Below, in pieces: positions 8,591 to 18,033 of a DNA stretch of 24,489 nucleotides (its first letter is position 1; each line of letters opens with the position of its first letter). A model generated the notes under the pieces. It was not told where the DNA came from and searched no databases. It saw only the letters and a list, made by a program, of their open reading frames with translations. The DNA is from Pelagophyceae sp. CCMP2097. Taxonomy: Eukaryota > Sar > Pelagophyceae. The DNA is taken from NCBI GenBank assembly GCA_026770575.1, contig MU657243.1, positions 47,344-71,832 of the forward strand, written 5' to 3'. The position numbers and the translations under genes were made by a program.

Positions 8591-8689
8591 CTGATGGGAT
8601 GAATGTGGGAAACCCTGAGAGGCCCCCCCCGCGAAAAGGCCCCCGTGACACTAAAAAAAAAAAAAAAGGGACAATTTCGCGGTGGAGAA

Positions 8690-9450
8690 CCCAGCCCCAA
8701 GAACCCAGTGCCGAGGTGTCCCGTGACAAGATCCCGGTGACAAGGTCCCTGCGACGAGAACCATGCGGCGAGAACCATGCGACAAGGTCCACGTGGCGAT
8801 GTCCTTTACGAATACGTGCCGAGAAAGGACCCCTCTCCGCTCCCTCGACGGCGCCCCCTGTGGCAAGGTCCCCGTGGCAACGACTCAGTGACAAGGTCGC
8901 TGCGACGGGAACCCCGTAGCAACGTCCCCGTGACGACGTCCCCGTGGCAAGGTCCCCGCGACCCTCTGACGACGTCCCCGTGACGAGGCCCGTGTGACAC
9001 GGGCCGTGTGACAAGATCTCGATGCTCAGGCCCGTGTGACGAGGCCCCTAAGGCAAGGTCCCAGTGAGGAAGTCCCTCGGTTGAGAACCCCGTGTCGAGA
9101 ACCCCGTAACAAGGTCCCCGTGACAAGAACCATCTGACAAGGTCCCTGTGACGAAAACCTCCAAACCAGGCCCGTGTGACGAGGTCTCTGTGACTTGCTT
9201 GGTCTCGATGATTCGGTTGACAAGAACCCGCTGACAAGGGCTCCATGACAAGGTCCCTATGACATGGTCCCCGCGACAAGGCTCGCGTAACAACGCAGCC
9301 CATGTGAAAAGGTCCCCGTGACAGTGTCTCTCTGACCTGGTCCACGTGACCCATGGACCCGTGGCACGGGTCGTGCGACAAGGTCCCTTCGACAAGGTCC
9401 CCGTGGCAAGAACCCAGTGACAAGGTTTCAAGGTCCCCGTGGCGAGCGCC
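8690..9450. repeat. GTGACAAGGTCCC-type minisatellite
   Basis: Degenerate units of about 14-15 bp (GTGACAAGGTCCCC, ATGCGACAAGGTCC, ATGCGGCGAGAACC, GTGACGACGTCCCC) run for about 760 bp after a poly-A run at 8653. Unit sequence and length differ from the GAGACGG blocks, though GACG is shared. Reading frames across it, on both strands, are repeat-driven. Confidence 0.85.
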
Positions 9451-9674
9451 CATCTTGCGTTCGAGACGGCCACGTTTGCGTCGAGCCGCCCCATTGACTC
9501 TGGAGGACGATGCCCGTTTGTCCACGGTTTTGGGTTTCCACGGTCGCGGGCGCGGGTTTCCACCGTGTCGGGCGGCCTTGCCTGACAGACGACGCACGTG
9601 CGCGCCGACGACGCGTCGAGGTCGACGTGGCCGCCTAGGGGAGCGTCATGAGAGCGTGCGCTTCTCTTCGAGTG
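9451..9674. other. GC-rich spacer
   Basis: Between the minisatellite and the AT-rich island. Nothing recognisable is seen on either strand. Confidence 0.5.
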
Positions 9675-9895
9675 ATTTGATTTAACATTAATTCATTAAT
9701 TCATAATTCATTAATTAATAACAATAATATTTAATTAATTAATTAATAGTTCGCATTAATTTGTTCATAACAATTATGCATTCATCAATAGTTCGTTCAT
9801 AGTCAATAATCAATATCGTTGAAATCATCAATGATTACAATGACAATCAATCACGAATGCCATTCAATCATATACATACGAAATAAACCACAAAC
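9675..9895. other. AT-rich island
   Basis: About 220 bp made largely of ATTAATTAATTCAT-like words, in sharp contrast to the GC-rich surroundings. It contains no convincing reading frame. It could be a matrix-attachment or replication-related segment, the remnant of an AT-rich element, or an organelle insertion. It lies 3' of the membrane-protein gene that ends at 10017. Confidence 0.75.
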
Positions 9896-10016
9896 AAGCG
9901 CACCCGAGGCGAGGAGCAGCGCGTTCGCCGCCTCGACGATGCGCTTCAACCTGCGCGGCGCCGTCAAGGACGACCGGGGCCCTTTGCAGGAGCCACCTTC
10001 CCGCCCGCGGCACGAC

Positions 10017-11725
10017 TCACTGCGCAGAGTCGCTAAACTTGTCCCCAAAGGCCAACTCCATGTCCAGCGAGCCGTCTCCCCTGCGCGCGTTCAAGCCGTG
10101 CGGCGCCAGCGAGAGGCGGAGGCCGAATTCAGGCGAGGGGGCCCTTCCGAACGACCGTCCGAAGCGCCTCCGCGTCGGGCTCGAGACGCGGACGTTATCG
10201 TCTTCGATTCGTGGTCGACGATGCGCGTTCTCCACGTCGGATTCGCTTCGTCTTCGAGATTCGCCCGAGTCGCCGTGCTCGGTGATTCGCAGCGAAGAGA
10301 CATTTTCGAGAGCTGAATTCAGTTCAAATCGACAGACACCGAACAAATTCCGCCGTCGGATCGCCAGCAAATTGTTCTGCGTATCCAGCCGAACGCTCTC
10401 CAGGCAGGGCCGCCACATGATGACCAGCAGCGCCAAGACGCAGAGTAAAACGGCGACCTCGTCGGCGGCCGAGTCGTCGTACCTAGGTAGCGGGGCTTTC
10501 TCGCTGGAATTATGGAAATACGTGCCCAGAGAAACCTAGACCTTTTCTACGCACGTCTTCGAGAGGCGCCCCAAAGCCAAGGCGCGTGATCCGCTCACGA
10601 TCCCTCGACGACTGATCCACTCGACGACTGATCCCCTCGACCCTTTTATCCGCACGACTTTTGAGAACGCGCGACACGCCATCCCACGCACCTCAGCGCC
10701 AGCGACACCGGCCCGACGGCGTCCCCCGCGGCGGCGCCCAAGTACGCCTGCAGCTTGGCGAGCGCGGCGGTGGCGGCGCCGACGTCGTCGAAGGAGTGGA
10801 GCACGTGTATTTTCTATAGGGATTTCTATTGCAAATACTATTCCTCTCAAGATGGCACTTGCGGCATCACCCGTCGAGGCACTGCTTGCGTGGGAGACGA
10901 AGAGGCCCACCTCCCGTCTCTGGAGTTGAGCTCCGGAGTTTGGTTCTGCGATGCCACCTCCCGGCGTTGGACTCTCGACGGTGCCGTTTCCTCGTTTCCC
11001 CCGCGGCCGCTCTTCGACGCGGTCTTTTCACACCGGCGTCGTCGCGGAGCACGACGGCCGCAGTCACGGGATGCCTCCGCGCGCGCGGCGGCGGCCGCGC
11101 GGCGTTTGCGGCCTCGACAGCGTGCGCACCGCCGGCGTCCGTCATGTCCGCGACGATGGCGCGGATCTCGTTTGGGTCGGAAGTGTCGACGAGTCGCGTC
11201 ACTTTATGTGACCGCGCGGGGAACGTCCTCGTCTCCAAAATCAGCGCCGCGCCGGCAATTTCAAAAGATTCCCGTCTTCGAGGGTCCCACAACCGGTCCA
11301 CGCCTCTTGGCGCCCTTGTCAAGACGCAGTCGTTGTCCTCTGGGGAGATCTCTTGGAGGCTCTGAAGTAAAAGTGCGGCCTCTGGCAAAAGTGCCAAGTC
11401 CCCAACCGGCCGCGCCGCGCGCCGCGGGCCCGCGTGCCGCGTGCACCGCAGCGTCGCGCGCGCGTGGCGGCCTGCGCGAAAGGCGTCTGGGGACGCCTCA
11501 TCGGACCGATCTGCGGACGCCGCGTGCTCGGGTGCACCGTCCTACGCCGAAAGCGTCTGGCGAGTGGCGGCGGAGGCTTTGGGGACTGCGCGGCGGACGG
11601 GAGGGACGCACTGCAAAGAGTGCTGCTACTGTTGCCATGAATAGCACGGCCGCCCCCCACCAAGTCGAATACTTCACGTGCCGCCACTCGACGAGGTCGG
11701 GAGTCAGAATCGCGCGCCGCCACAT
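10017..11725 (-). CDS. Two-pass membrane protein of unknown function, four exons
   Basis: Proposed exons are 11725-11612, 11361-11068, 10813-10688 and 10535-10017, giving about 350 residues in frame. The first intron (11611-11362, GTGCGT ... TTACTTCAG) joins phase 0 to phase 0 and is the best supported. The donors of introns 2 and 3 are less sure. Exon 1 gives an N-terminal anchor (WWGAAVLFMATVAALFA). Exon 2 reads LQEISPEDNDCVLTRAPRG and on to IRAIVADMTDAGGAHAVEA. Exon 3 is an Ala-rich helix (FDDVGAATAALAKLQAYLG). Exon 4 has a second hydrophobic helix (EVAVLLCVLALLVIMW) and a charged tail of about 125 residues ending SDSAQ. I do not recognise a family. A scaffold or receptor-like role is possible but unsupported. 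Confidence 0.5.
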
Positions 11726-12280
11726 CCCGCAAAGGGCGCCGCTCGGCGACCCTCGCGCCGAGCCGCTCCAACGCCTCTGGCGCCGCCTCTGGCCGGGCGC
11801 CGCCTCTGGCGGACGGCGCTCGAGGCCCTCGACGCGCGCGCCGGGCGCGGCCTCGAGCCAGCCGCGGGAACCGCGGTCGAGGGCCTATAGGGCCCGGGCC
11901 GAGCGCGGTCTCGCGCGACTCAAGACTCAGGCGGACACCTATTTTTTTAATCGGGCGGACGCTCGGAAATCGGGCGGACGCCGTCCGGAGATCTCCTGCG
12001 CTGAGGTTGTGGATCAGCCTGGCCATAGGGCAGCCCGCAGGCGTTTGCTGGAATGTCGACGCTCCTGTGAGATGCCTCTGGATCCCGTGTGCCCTATGGC
12101 ATCAAACGCCATGTTGCAATATGCAACGCAGCGGCTCGGGCTACGCAGGATCTCAGAGGCCGCATCATCATGCAGCCAGGTCGAATCCTCCGTCTGTCGA
12201 CGGCAGTCTCTCGGCCCACCGTGTCCGTCAAGGACACGAGGAGCACTAAGGCCCGTCGTCAAAACGTCTTCGCCCCACGG
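11726..12280. other. GC-rich 5' flank of the membrane-protein gene
   Basis: Overlapping frames occur on both strands with no domain. Gene 5' sequence and promoter probably lie at the left edge. Short similarity to the tandem repeat that follows (GTGGATCAG at 12009) suggests that a third, worn unit may lie here. Confidence 0.4.
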
Positions 12281-12850
12281 CCGTGGATCAGAGCTCCTTG
12301 GCCCTGGATCAAAGCCCGGGAGCGTACCATAAAGCCGCCTACTCGATTCCTCGGTGCGTCCTTCGACGCACTTGCCCGTCGCAGCCCGCCACGTCCGCGC
12401 AGGGCATCGAAGCGCCGTCCAAAGACCCGTCGGAACGTCCACGCACGGCACTCTGCCGCAGCGCAGCGACCCGGCGCATGATGGTGCATCCACCCCCCCC
12501 AACCAGCCGTGCCACAGAGTCACCCACGTCGCCCGCCCAGGACTCGGAAGCACGGCCAAAGCCACGTCGTAAAAGCACGTCGGACGGCTCCATCCCGCAG
12601 CGTGCTAGAGATCAGAGCTCCGTGGCTCTAGATCATCACGCAGCGGCGCGGTGCGTTGATGCCTCGTCGAGCCATCCGTCCGTCGATGGACTCACAGGCC
12701 CTGTTGCCTGCTGCGTCCGCACAGGCCACGGAAGAACCGTACCCGTCGGGACGTCATGGTGCACTACGCCGCAGCGCAGCGCAGCGACCCGGCGCACGAT
12801 GATGCACCCATCCTCCCGTGCCGCACCCGACTTGGAGGTCGTCGATGGCG
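12281..12850. repeat. Diverged tandem duplication, unit about 320 bp
   Basis: Landmarks recur at an offset of about 314-328 bp: GATCAGAGCTCC (12288 and 12611), CCCGTCGGAACGTC against CCCGTCGGGACGTC (about 12427 and 12741), and GCAGCGACCCGGCGCA (about 12463 and 12783) followed by TGATG.TGCA. Frames on both strands cross the units without domains, so I do not call a gene. Confidence 0.65.
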
Positions 12851-12899
12851 TTCGTCTCGCTCGCGACCGAAACACGGCGTCGCATAGGGTTTCCTCTAG

Positions 12900-13212
12900 A
12901 ATCGTCGGGTTTCTTTAGTCGCGTGTATAGGTTTCGGGTCGCGCGGTCGCGAGCGGCATCGTCACGGGTACGCTGGCTCCGGAAGGGGCTATTAAGTGCG
13001 GGTACGACTCGAACCCGACCCCAAACCGACCCGACCCGAACTTTTGCGTGCGTCGGCCCGACCGACCCGCGACTCGCGAATCTGGCCGTGGCCCGTACCC
13101 GAACCCCGATCTAGAGGGCAGGTTTAGTCGTTCGACCGACCCGCGACCCGAGGGTTTGGCACAATTTGAAAACCCGACCCGACCCGTATACACCGTCACT
13201 TCTACCGCGGTT
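12900..13212 (+). mobile_element. Dispersed MITE family, diverged copy C
   Basis: This segment shares its inner sequence with the next element, in the same orientation: CGCGCGGTCGCGAGCGG, CGGAAGGGGCT, CGAACTTTTGCGTGCGTCG, TCTGGCCGTGGCCCG and CACAATTTGAAAACCCGACC. It is flanked by CCTCTAG on both sides (12893-12899 and 13214-13220), which may be a worn 8-bp target duplication. Its ends (AATCGTCGG and, inverted, AACCGCGG) are only weakly alike. Confidence 0.55.
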
Positions 13213-13331
13213 CCCTCTAGGAATTCCTACAATTGAACACGACTGTACCAAAGAGCGACAGCCCCCCTCCGGAGGTCTGCAGCGTACCTCCGGTGCGTCT
13301 GGTAGTTTAAAAAGCCGCGTTACGGGACTCT

Positions 13332-13782
13332 CAGGAGCTTAAACGGGTCCGGGTTAACCCGTAATCCGCGGGTCGGGTTTGCCGGGTTTGCGCGTTTTGG
13401 CATCGCACTCTGGAAGACCGAATAATTCAGGATCGCGACGGGTTTTCTCCGCTCGGGTTTCTATTCGTGTTCAATTGTCGTGTGAATCATATATTGAAAC
13501 TCGGGCCGCGCGGTCGCGAGCGGTGTCAACGCCGCGGGTACGGTGGCTCTCCGGAAAGGGGCTTTAAAGTACGGGTCGACCCGAACCCGACGAACCCGAA
13601 CCCGACCCGACCCGAACTTTTGCGTGCGTCGACCGGCAAAACCGCGACCCGCGGGTCTGGCCGTGGCCCGAACCCGAATCCGACCCGAGAAGACGGGTTT
13701 GGTCGCTCGACAAACCCGCGACCCGAGGGTTCAGCACAAATTGAAAACCCGACCCGACCCGAATACACCGTTTAAGCTCCTG
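13332..13782 (+). mobile_element. hAT-like MITE with perfect 15-bp terminal inverted repeats
   Basis: The left end CAGGAGCTTAAACGG (13332-13346) is the exact reverse complement of the right end CCGTTTAAGCTCCTG (13768-13782). An 8-bp target duplication GGGACTCT lies on both sides (13324-13331 and 13783-13790). Ends beginning CAG and an 8-bp duplication are hallmarks of the hAT superfamily. The 451-bp interior carries CCCGA/CCCGAA subrepeats and no transposase, so the element is non-autonomous. Intact ends suggest a fairly recent insertion. Confidence 0.85.
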
Positions 13783-13790
13783 GGGACTCT

Positions 13791-14388
13791 TCAACTTGAA
13801 TTTGCCAGAAAGTTAACGTCCACTCGTCGCTACAAGAACCCGCGCGTCGGAAGGGTGCCTTGTTTTTAGAGAGGACATGAGCCCTTTCGGTTCGGTACAG
13901 AAAGGTTTGCTCTCATCCCCAAGACTTGAAACACGATGCTTAATATAAATAATTTTCGTAAATAATTTTTAGTAAAAAGAACTTTTCCTAAACCACTTAT
14001 TACCACTTTCTTGAGGCCCCTGTCAACACTTGCACAACAGAGCAGCGGGGGCCTTACCCGCCAGCAGCTCGATGACCACCGTCCAGTTGCTTGGGCTTCG
14101 GAGGACTTGGCTGTTTCGAATCTTCGATAGACAGTTAATTTTGGGGGTTCTTCTTCTTCTATTATGCACTCCAATGAGGCTGCTAAAAAGCCAACAGGCG
14201 GGTCCGCCGCTGCTGGATCCACACAATGGCTTTTCAAAAGCTTCTGAATGAGCTAGTTTCGGCGTCTCAGAACCAGTCATCTTCTTCTTTTGGAATTGAT
14301 CACAGGCCACGGTTGACTGGACTCTAATCATTTTCCTAGCGTCAAGACCCCTAATCAGCACGTCAGTGTCGGTAAGTCATACAGAGCG
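13791..14388. other. 5' flank of the ice-binding protein gene
   Basis: No supported gene. It contains a small AT-rich patch at 13935-13990 and pyrimidine-rich stretches (CTTCTTCTTCT) at about 14150 and 14280. The promoter of the ice-binding gene should lie here, but I cannot name a specific element. Confidence 0.45.
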
Positions 14389-15925
14389 ATGACCATGTTC
14401 CAGAGCCGGTACGCCGCCCTCGCGCTTGCGCTGGGCGCGGTGGCGCAGACGTCCGTCCCGACGTCCGTCCCGACGTCCATGCCGTCGGCCGCGCGCACCC
14501 TCTTGCCCGTCGAGCTCGGCACGGCGGGCTCGTTTGCCATCCTCGCCAAGGCCGGCATCTCGACGGTGCCGCAGTCGTCCATCATCGGCGACATCGGCGT
14601 GAGCCCCATCTCGGACGCAGCGCTCACCGGCTTCTCGCTCACGGCGGACTCGACGGACACGTTCGCCACGTCGACGCAGGTCGTCGGCCACATGTTCGCT
14701 GCCAACCACGCCGCGCCGACGCCGCAGTACCTGACCACGGCCGTGGGCGACATGGAGACGGCGTACACCGACGCCGCGAGCCGTCCCACCTCTGGCCTCG
14801 GCGACAGACAGAACCTCGGCGGCTCGTCGGGCATCGGCGGCATGACGCTGACGGCCGGCGTGTACGCGTGGACGGTGGACATTAAGTTTGCTGCCGACAT
14901 TACCATCAGCGGCAGCGCCGCCGACGTCTTTATCCTGCAGACGACTGGCAACGTCATCGCCGCCGCGGGTGTCAAGGTCATCCTCGAGGGCGGCGCCAAG
15001 CACGAGAACATCTTCTGGCAAGTCGCGGGCTTCGTCGAGGCCGGCGCCGGCGCGCACCTCGAGGGCGTCTTCCTCGTCAAGACGCGCGCCGCGTTCGTCA
15101 CGGGCGCGTCGCTCAACGGCCGCGTGCTCGCGCAGACGGCCGTCACGCTCGATGCGGCGACCATCGACGCGCGCGCGGTCCCGCCCGGCCGCCGCCTGCA
15201 GGCTGCCCCGACTCCGACCGTCGACCTCGGCACGGCGGGCTCGTTTGCGATCCTGGCCAAGACAGGCGGTCTCGACGGTGCCGCAGTCGTCCGTCACCGG
15301 CGACGTTGGCGTGAGCCCGATCACGGGCGCGGCGCTCACCGGTTTCTCGACCACCGCGGACACGTCGGGCACGTTCGTCACGTCGACGCAGGTCGCGGGC
15401 CAGATGTTCGCGGCCGACTTCAAGTCGCCGACGCCGCAGACTCTGATCACGGCCATTGGCGACATGGAGACCGCGTACACCGACGCCGCGAGCCGTCCTA
15501 GCTCTGGCCTCGGCGACAGACAGAACCTCGGCGGCTCGTCGGGCATCGGCGGCATGACGCTAACGACCGGCGTGTATGCGTGGACGGTAAACATCGAGTT
15601 CGCTGCTGACATTTACATCAGCGGCAGCGCCACCGACGTCTTTATCCTGCAGACGACTGGCAACGTTATCGCCTCCGCGGGCGTCAAGGTCATCCTCCTG
15701 GACGGCGCCAAGCACGAGAACATCTTCTGGCAGGTCGCTGGCTTCGTCGAGGCCGGTGCCGGCGCACACCTCGAGGGCTTCTTCCTCGTCAAGACGGAGG
15801 CCAAGTTCGTCACGGGCGCGTCGCTCAACGGCCGCGTGCTCGCGCAGACGGCCGTCACCCTGCAGTCGGCTGTTATCGACGCGCGCACGACCAAGGTCGC
15901 ACGCCGCCTGCGCGGCAGCAAGTAA
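14389..15925 (+). CDS. Secreted ice-binding protein, two tandem DUF3494 domains, one frameshift
   Basis: The ATG at 14389 opens a signal peptide (MTMFQSRYAALALALGAVAQ) and a short TSVPTSVPTS linker. Domain 1 (about residues 43-261) shows the DUF3494 signature: LGTAGSFAILAKAGISTVP, IIGDIGVSP, ALTGFSL, LGGSSGIGGMTLTAGVYAW, DVFILQTTGNV, HENIFWQVAG, LEGVFLVKT, SLNGRVLAQTAVTL. After a linker with GRRLQAAPTPT, domain 2 repeats all of these to a TAA at 15925. Near 15267 one extra G (gacaggcggtctcg) shifts the frame; ignoring it gives about 511 residues. DUF3494 proteins form beta-solenoids that bind ice and are secreted by sea-ice microbes. The frameshift may be a sequencing error or may mark a broken copy that makes only domain 1. 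Confidence 0.9.
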
Positions 15926-16321
15926 ATCGTTAACGTGAAGTGCTAACTGATCTTGCACTGTGCGACCGTCACCGGGCCAGGGACAGCTGCGGCGCCCGCA
16001 GGAGCCGGGTCTGGCAACCATGCTCGGGGCCGCTTCACGCCGCCCCGCGGCCGGCAAAGGACTCGGCAGTCAGGACCGTCGCGCGCCACGCGTGCGCCCT
16101 GCACGAAGGTCCCCTGAGAGTGCGCGAGCCGTGACGTTCACACAGCGCTAGCGCCGAGCGTCGCCCCAGGAGCCGTCCGCCCGCGCGCACCACCACCGCC
16201 CAAGCCGAGGCCCCTTCCAAGTCGCAGCCAGGATCGCCGGTCGTCATGACACGATACAGAGAGGACGGCCCGAGAGCGTCGTTCGAATCGACGTCCTGAT
16301 GAGTCCCCGGGCCGGCCAGTG
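15926..16321. other. Spacer, with a conserved 3' flank shared with the second WD40 locus
   Basis: No gene is supported. At 16245-16276 a segment beginning atgacacgatacagagagga is identical to 17950-17981. Each copy lies just beyond the stop of a WD40 gene, so it is the duplicated 3' flank or untranslated region. Confidence 0.6.
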
Positions 16322-17426
16322 TTAACATCCTTTGAGTGCGGAATTCCAGAGTCGCGCCGTATTGTCGCTGCTCGCCGTCACGAGGCGCTTGCCATCGGGC
16401 GAAAACGCGCAGTTGAAGACCAAGCGTCGTGACCCTTAAGCGTCGTCTGTAGCACGCCCGTCTCCGCGTCCCAGAGCCGCGCCGTCTTATCCCAGCTCGC
16501 CGTCACGACGCGCTTGCCATCGGGTGAGCACGTACAGCTGACCACGGTCCTTGTGCCCCTCGAGCGTCCTCTGCGGCGCGCCCGTCTCCGCGTCCCAGAA
16601 CCGCACTGTCTCGTCCCAGCTTGCCGTCAAAATGCGCTTACCGTCGGGCGAGAACGCGCAGCACGCGACGCGGTCGGTGTGTTCCTCGAGCGTCAGCAGC
16701 AGCGCGCCCATCTCCGCGTCCCAGAGCCGCGCCGTATTGTCCTCGCTCGTCGTCACGAGGCGCTTGCCGTCGGGCGAGAACGCGCAGCTCACGAAGAAAT
16801 TGGTGTGCCCCTCCAGCGTCGCCTGCGGCGCGCCCGTCTCGGCGTCCCAGAGCCGCGCCGTCACGTCGAGGCTCGCTGTCACGAGGCGCTTGCCGTCGGG
16901 CGAGAACGCGCAGCTCATGACGTAGTCGGTGTGCCCCCGCAGCGTCGTCCGTTGAGCGCCCATGTCGGCGTCCCAGAGCCGCGCCGTCATGTCGCTGCTC
17001 GCAGTCACGAGGCGCTTGCCGTCGGGCGAGAACGCGCAGCTCCTGACGCAGCCGGAGTGCCCCTCGAGCGTCGTCTGGAGCGCGCCTGTCTCGGCGTCCC
17101 AGAGCCGCGCAGTCTTGTCGAGGCTCGCCGTCAAAAACGCGCAGGCCGTCGGGCGAGAACGCGCAGCAGTGGACGGGACCGGTGTGCCCCTTGAGGATTG
17201 CGGTGCCCTTCACAATCCGGTCCTTCCAGACGAGTTTGCGCACGGCCGGCGCCACGGCTCGCCCTGCTCGAGCGACTCGTCTCGTGACGAAGAGCGCGTT
17301 CGGCGATGCCGCCAGCCGCAGGACGAGCGCGAGCAGGTCGCTCAGCTCGAGCACCTCGAGCGCCGGCGCGGCGCCAGCGGCTGGTCGCACCTTGACGTGG
17401 CGCGTGGCTTCGTGGGCGACGTCCAT
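16322..17426 (-). CDS. F-box-like seven-repeat WD40 protein, copy 1 (apparent frameshifts)
   Basis: The proposed ATG at 17426 ([15 protein letters not shown]) is shared with copy 2. Residues about 24-62 ([35 protein letters not shown] and so on to LVWKD) resemble an F-box. Seven WD40 units follow, each close to [35 protein letters not shown], enough for a complete propeller, ending at TAA 16322. Frame breaks occur near 17135 (A5 run on the plus strand), 16543 (extra G) and 16418 (missing G). Units 2-5 are in one uninterrupted frame. F-box/WD40 proteins usually select substrates for SCF ubiquitin ligases, but here the F-box is inferred from pattern only. The gene may be functional with sequence errors, or decaying. 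Confidence 0.75.
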
Positions 17427-18033
17427 GTTCCTCCGCGCCCTGGGTAGGCGCCGAGGTGCGCGCTGGGAGCCCGCCCGCGGCGGCGCGCGCGCGTGGCTCG
17501 AGAAAACTTGCGACTTGGGATTTCGTTTTCCACCGAACATCGGGACTTGTTCAAATCCACCATAGGAAAAAGTCGAGTTCGCTAATAGACGTTAATAGGG
17601 CCCTCCTGGGGGCGCTCCAGCCCTCCGAGCCTACGCAGGTGTCCTCACAGTCTCAGAGACGCCGAAGAAAACTCAACCGTATGAAGAGGCCCTTTGAGGT
17701 CTCTTTCTTGACGACGACTCGGAGATAGGCAAGCCACCCTTGACTCGCTCCAAAACGGAGCCACCTCTGCGGGAACTTCCTTTGGCACATCTCGAAGGCG
17801 GTCTAGGAGGACGCTCATGCCCCGACAACAGATGCGCCGTCGAGTTGCCAAAATCTGGGGTCCGGGGCTCGACGTCATCGCCGTCCGACCGCGCGCCTTC
17901 ACCGCCCCCCACGCCGGGGCCATTTCGCAACTAGCGTCGCCGGTCTCCATGACACGATACAGAGAGGACGGCCCGAGAAAAGAGGCCGGCGTCAATCAAG
18001 GCCACAATGAGTCGACTTCGCGAGTCAGCATCT
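17427..18033. other. Spacer between the WD40 copies
   Basis: Holds the 5' flank of copy 1 and the 3' flank of copy 2, including the second copy of the conserved 3' segment (17950-17981). No other gene is supported. Confidence 0.55.

Noticed and set aside
12014..12918. Overlapping frames of 183 and 211 codons
   Set aside because: They span a diverged tandem repeat and have no domain or consistent codon pattern.
13560..13770. Telomere-like repeat (CCCGAA)n
   Set aside because: The motif is irregular and confined to the dispersed MITE family with defined ends.
13866..14361. Minus-strand frames upstream of the ice-binding gene
   Set aside because: They overlap each other in different frames without domains or conserved motifs, and cross AT-rich noncoding DNA.
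14355..15612. Long minus-strand frames opposite the ice-binding gene
   Set aside because: Antisense shadows caused by GC-rich codon usage of the DUF3494 gene.
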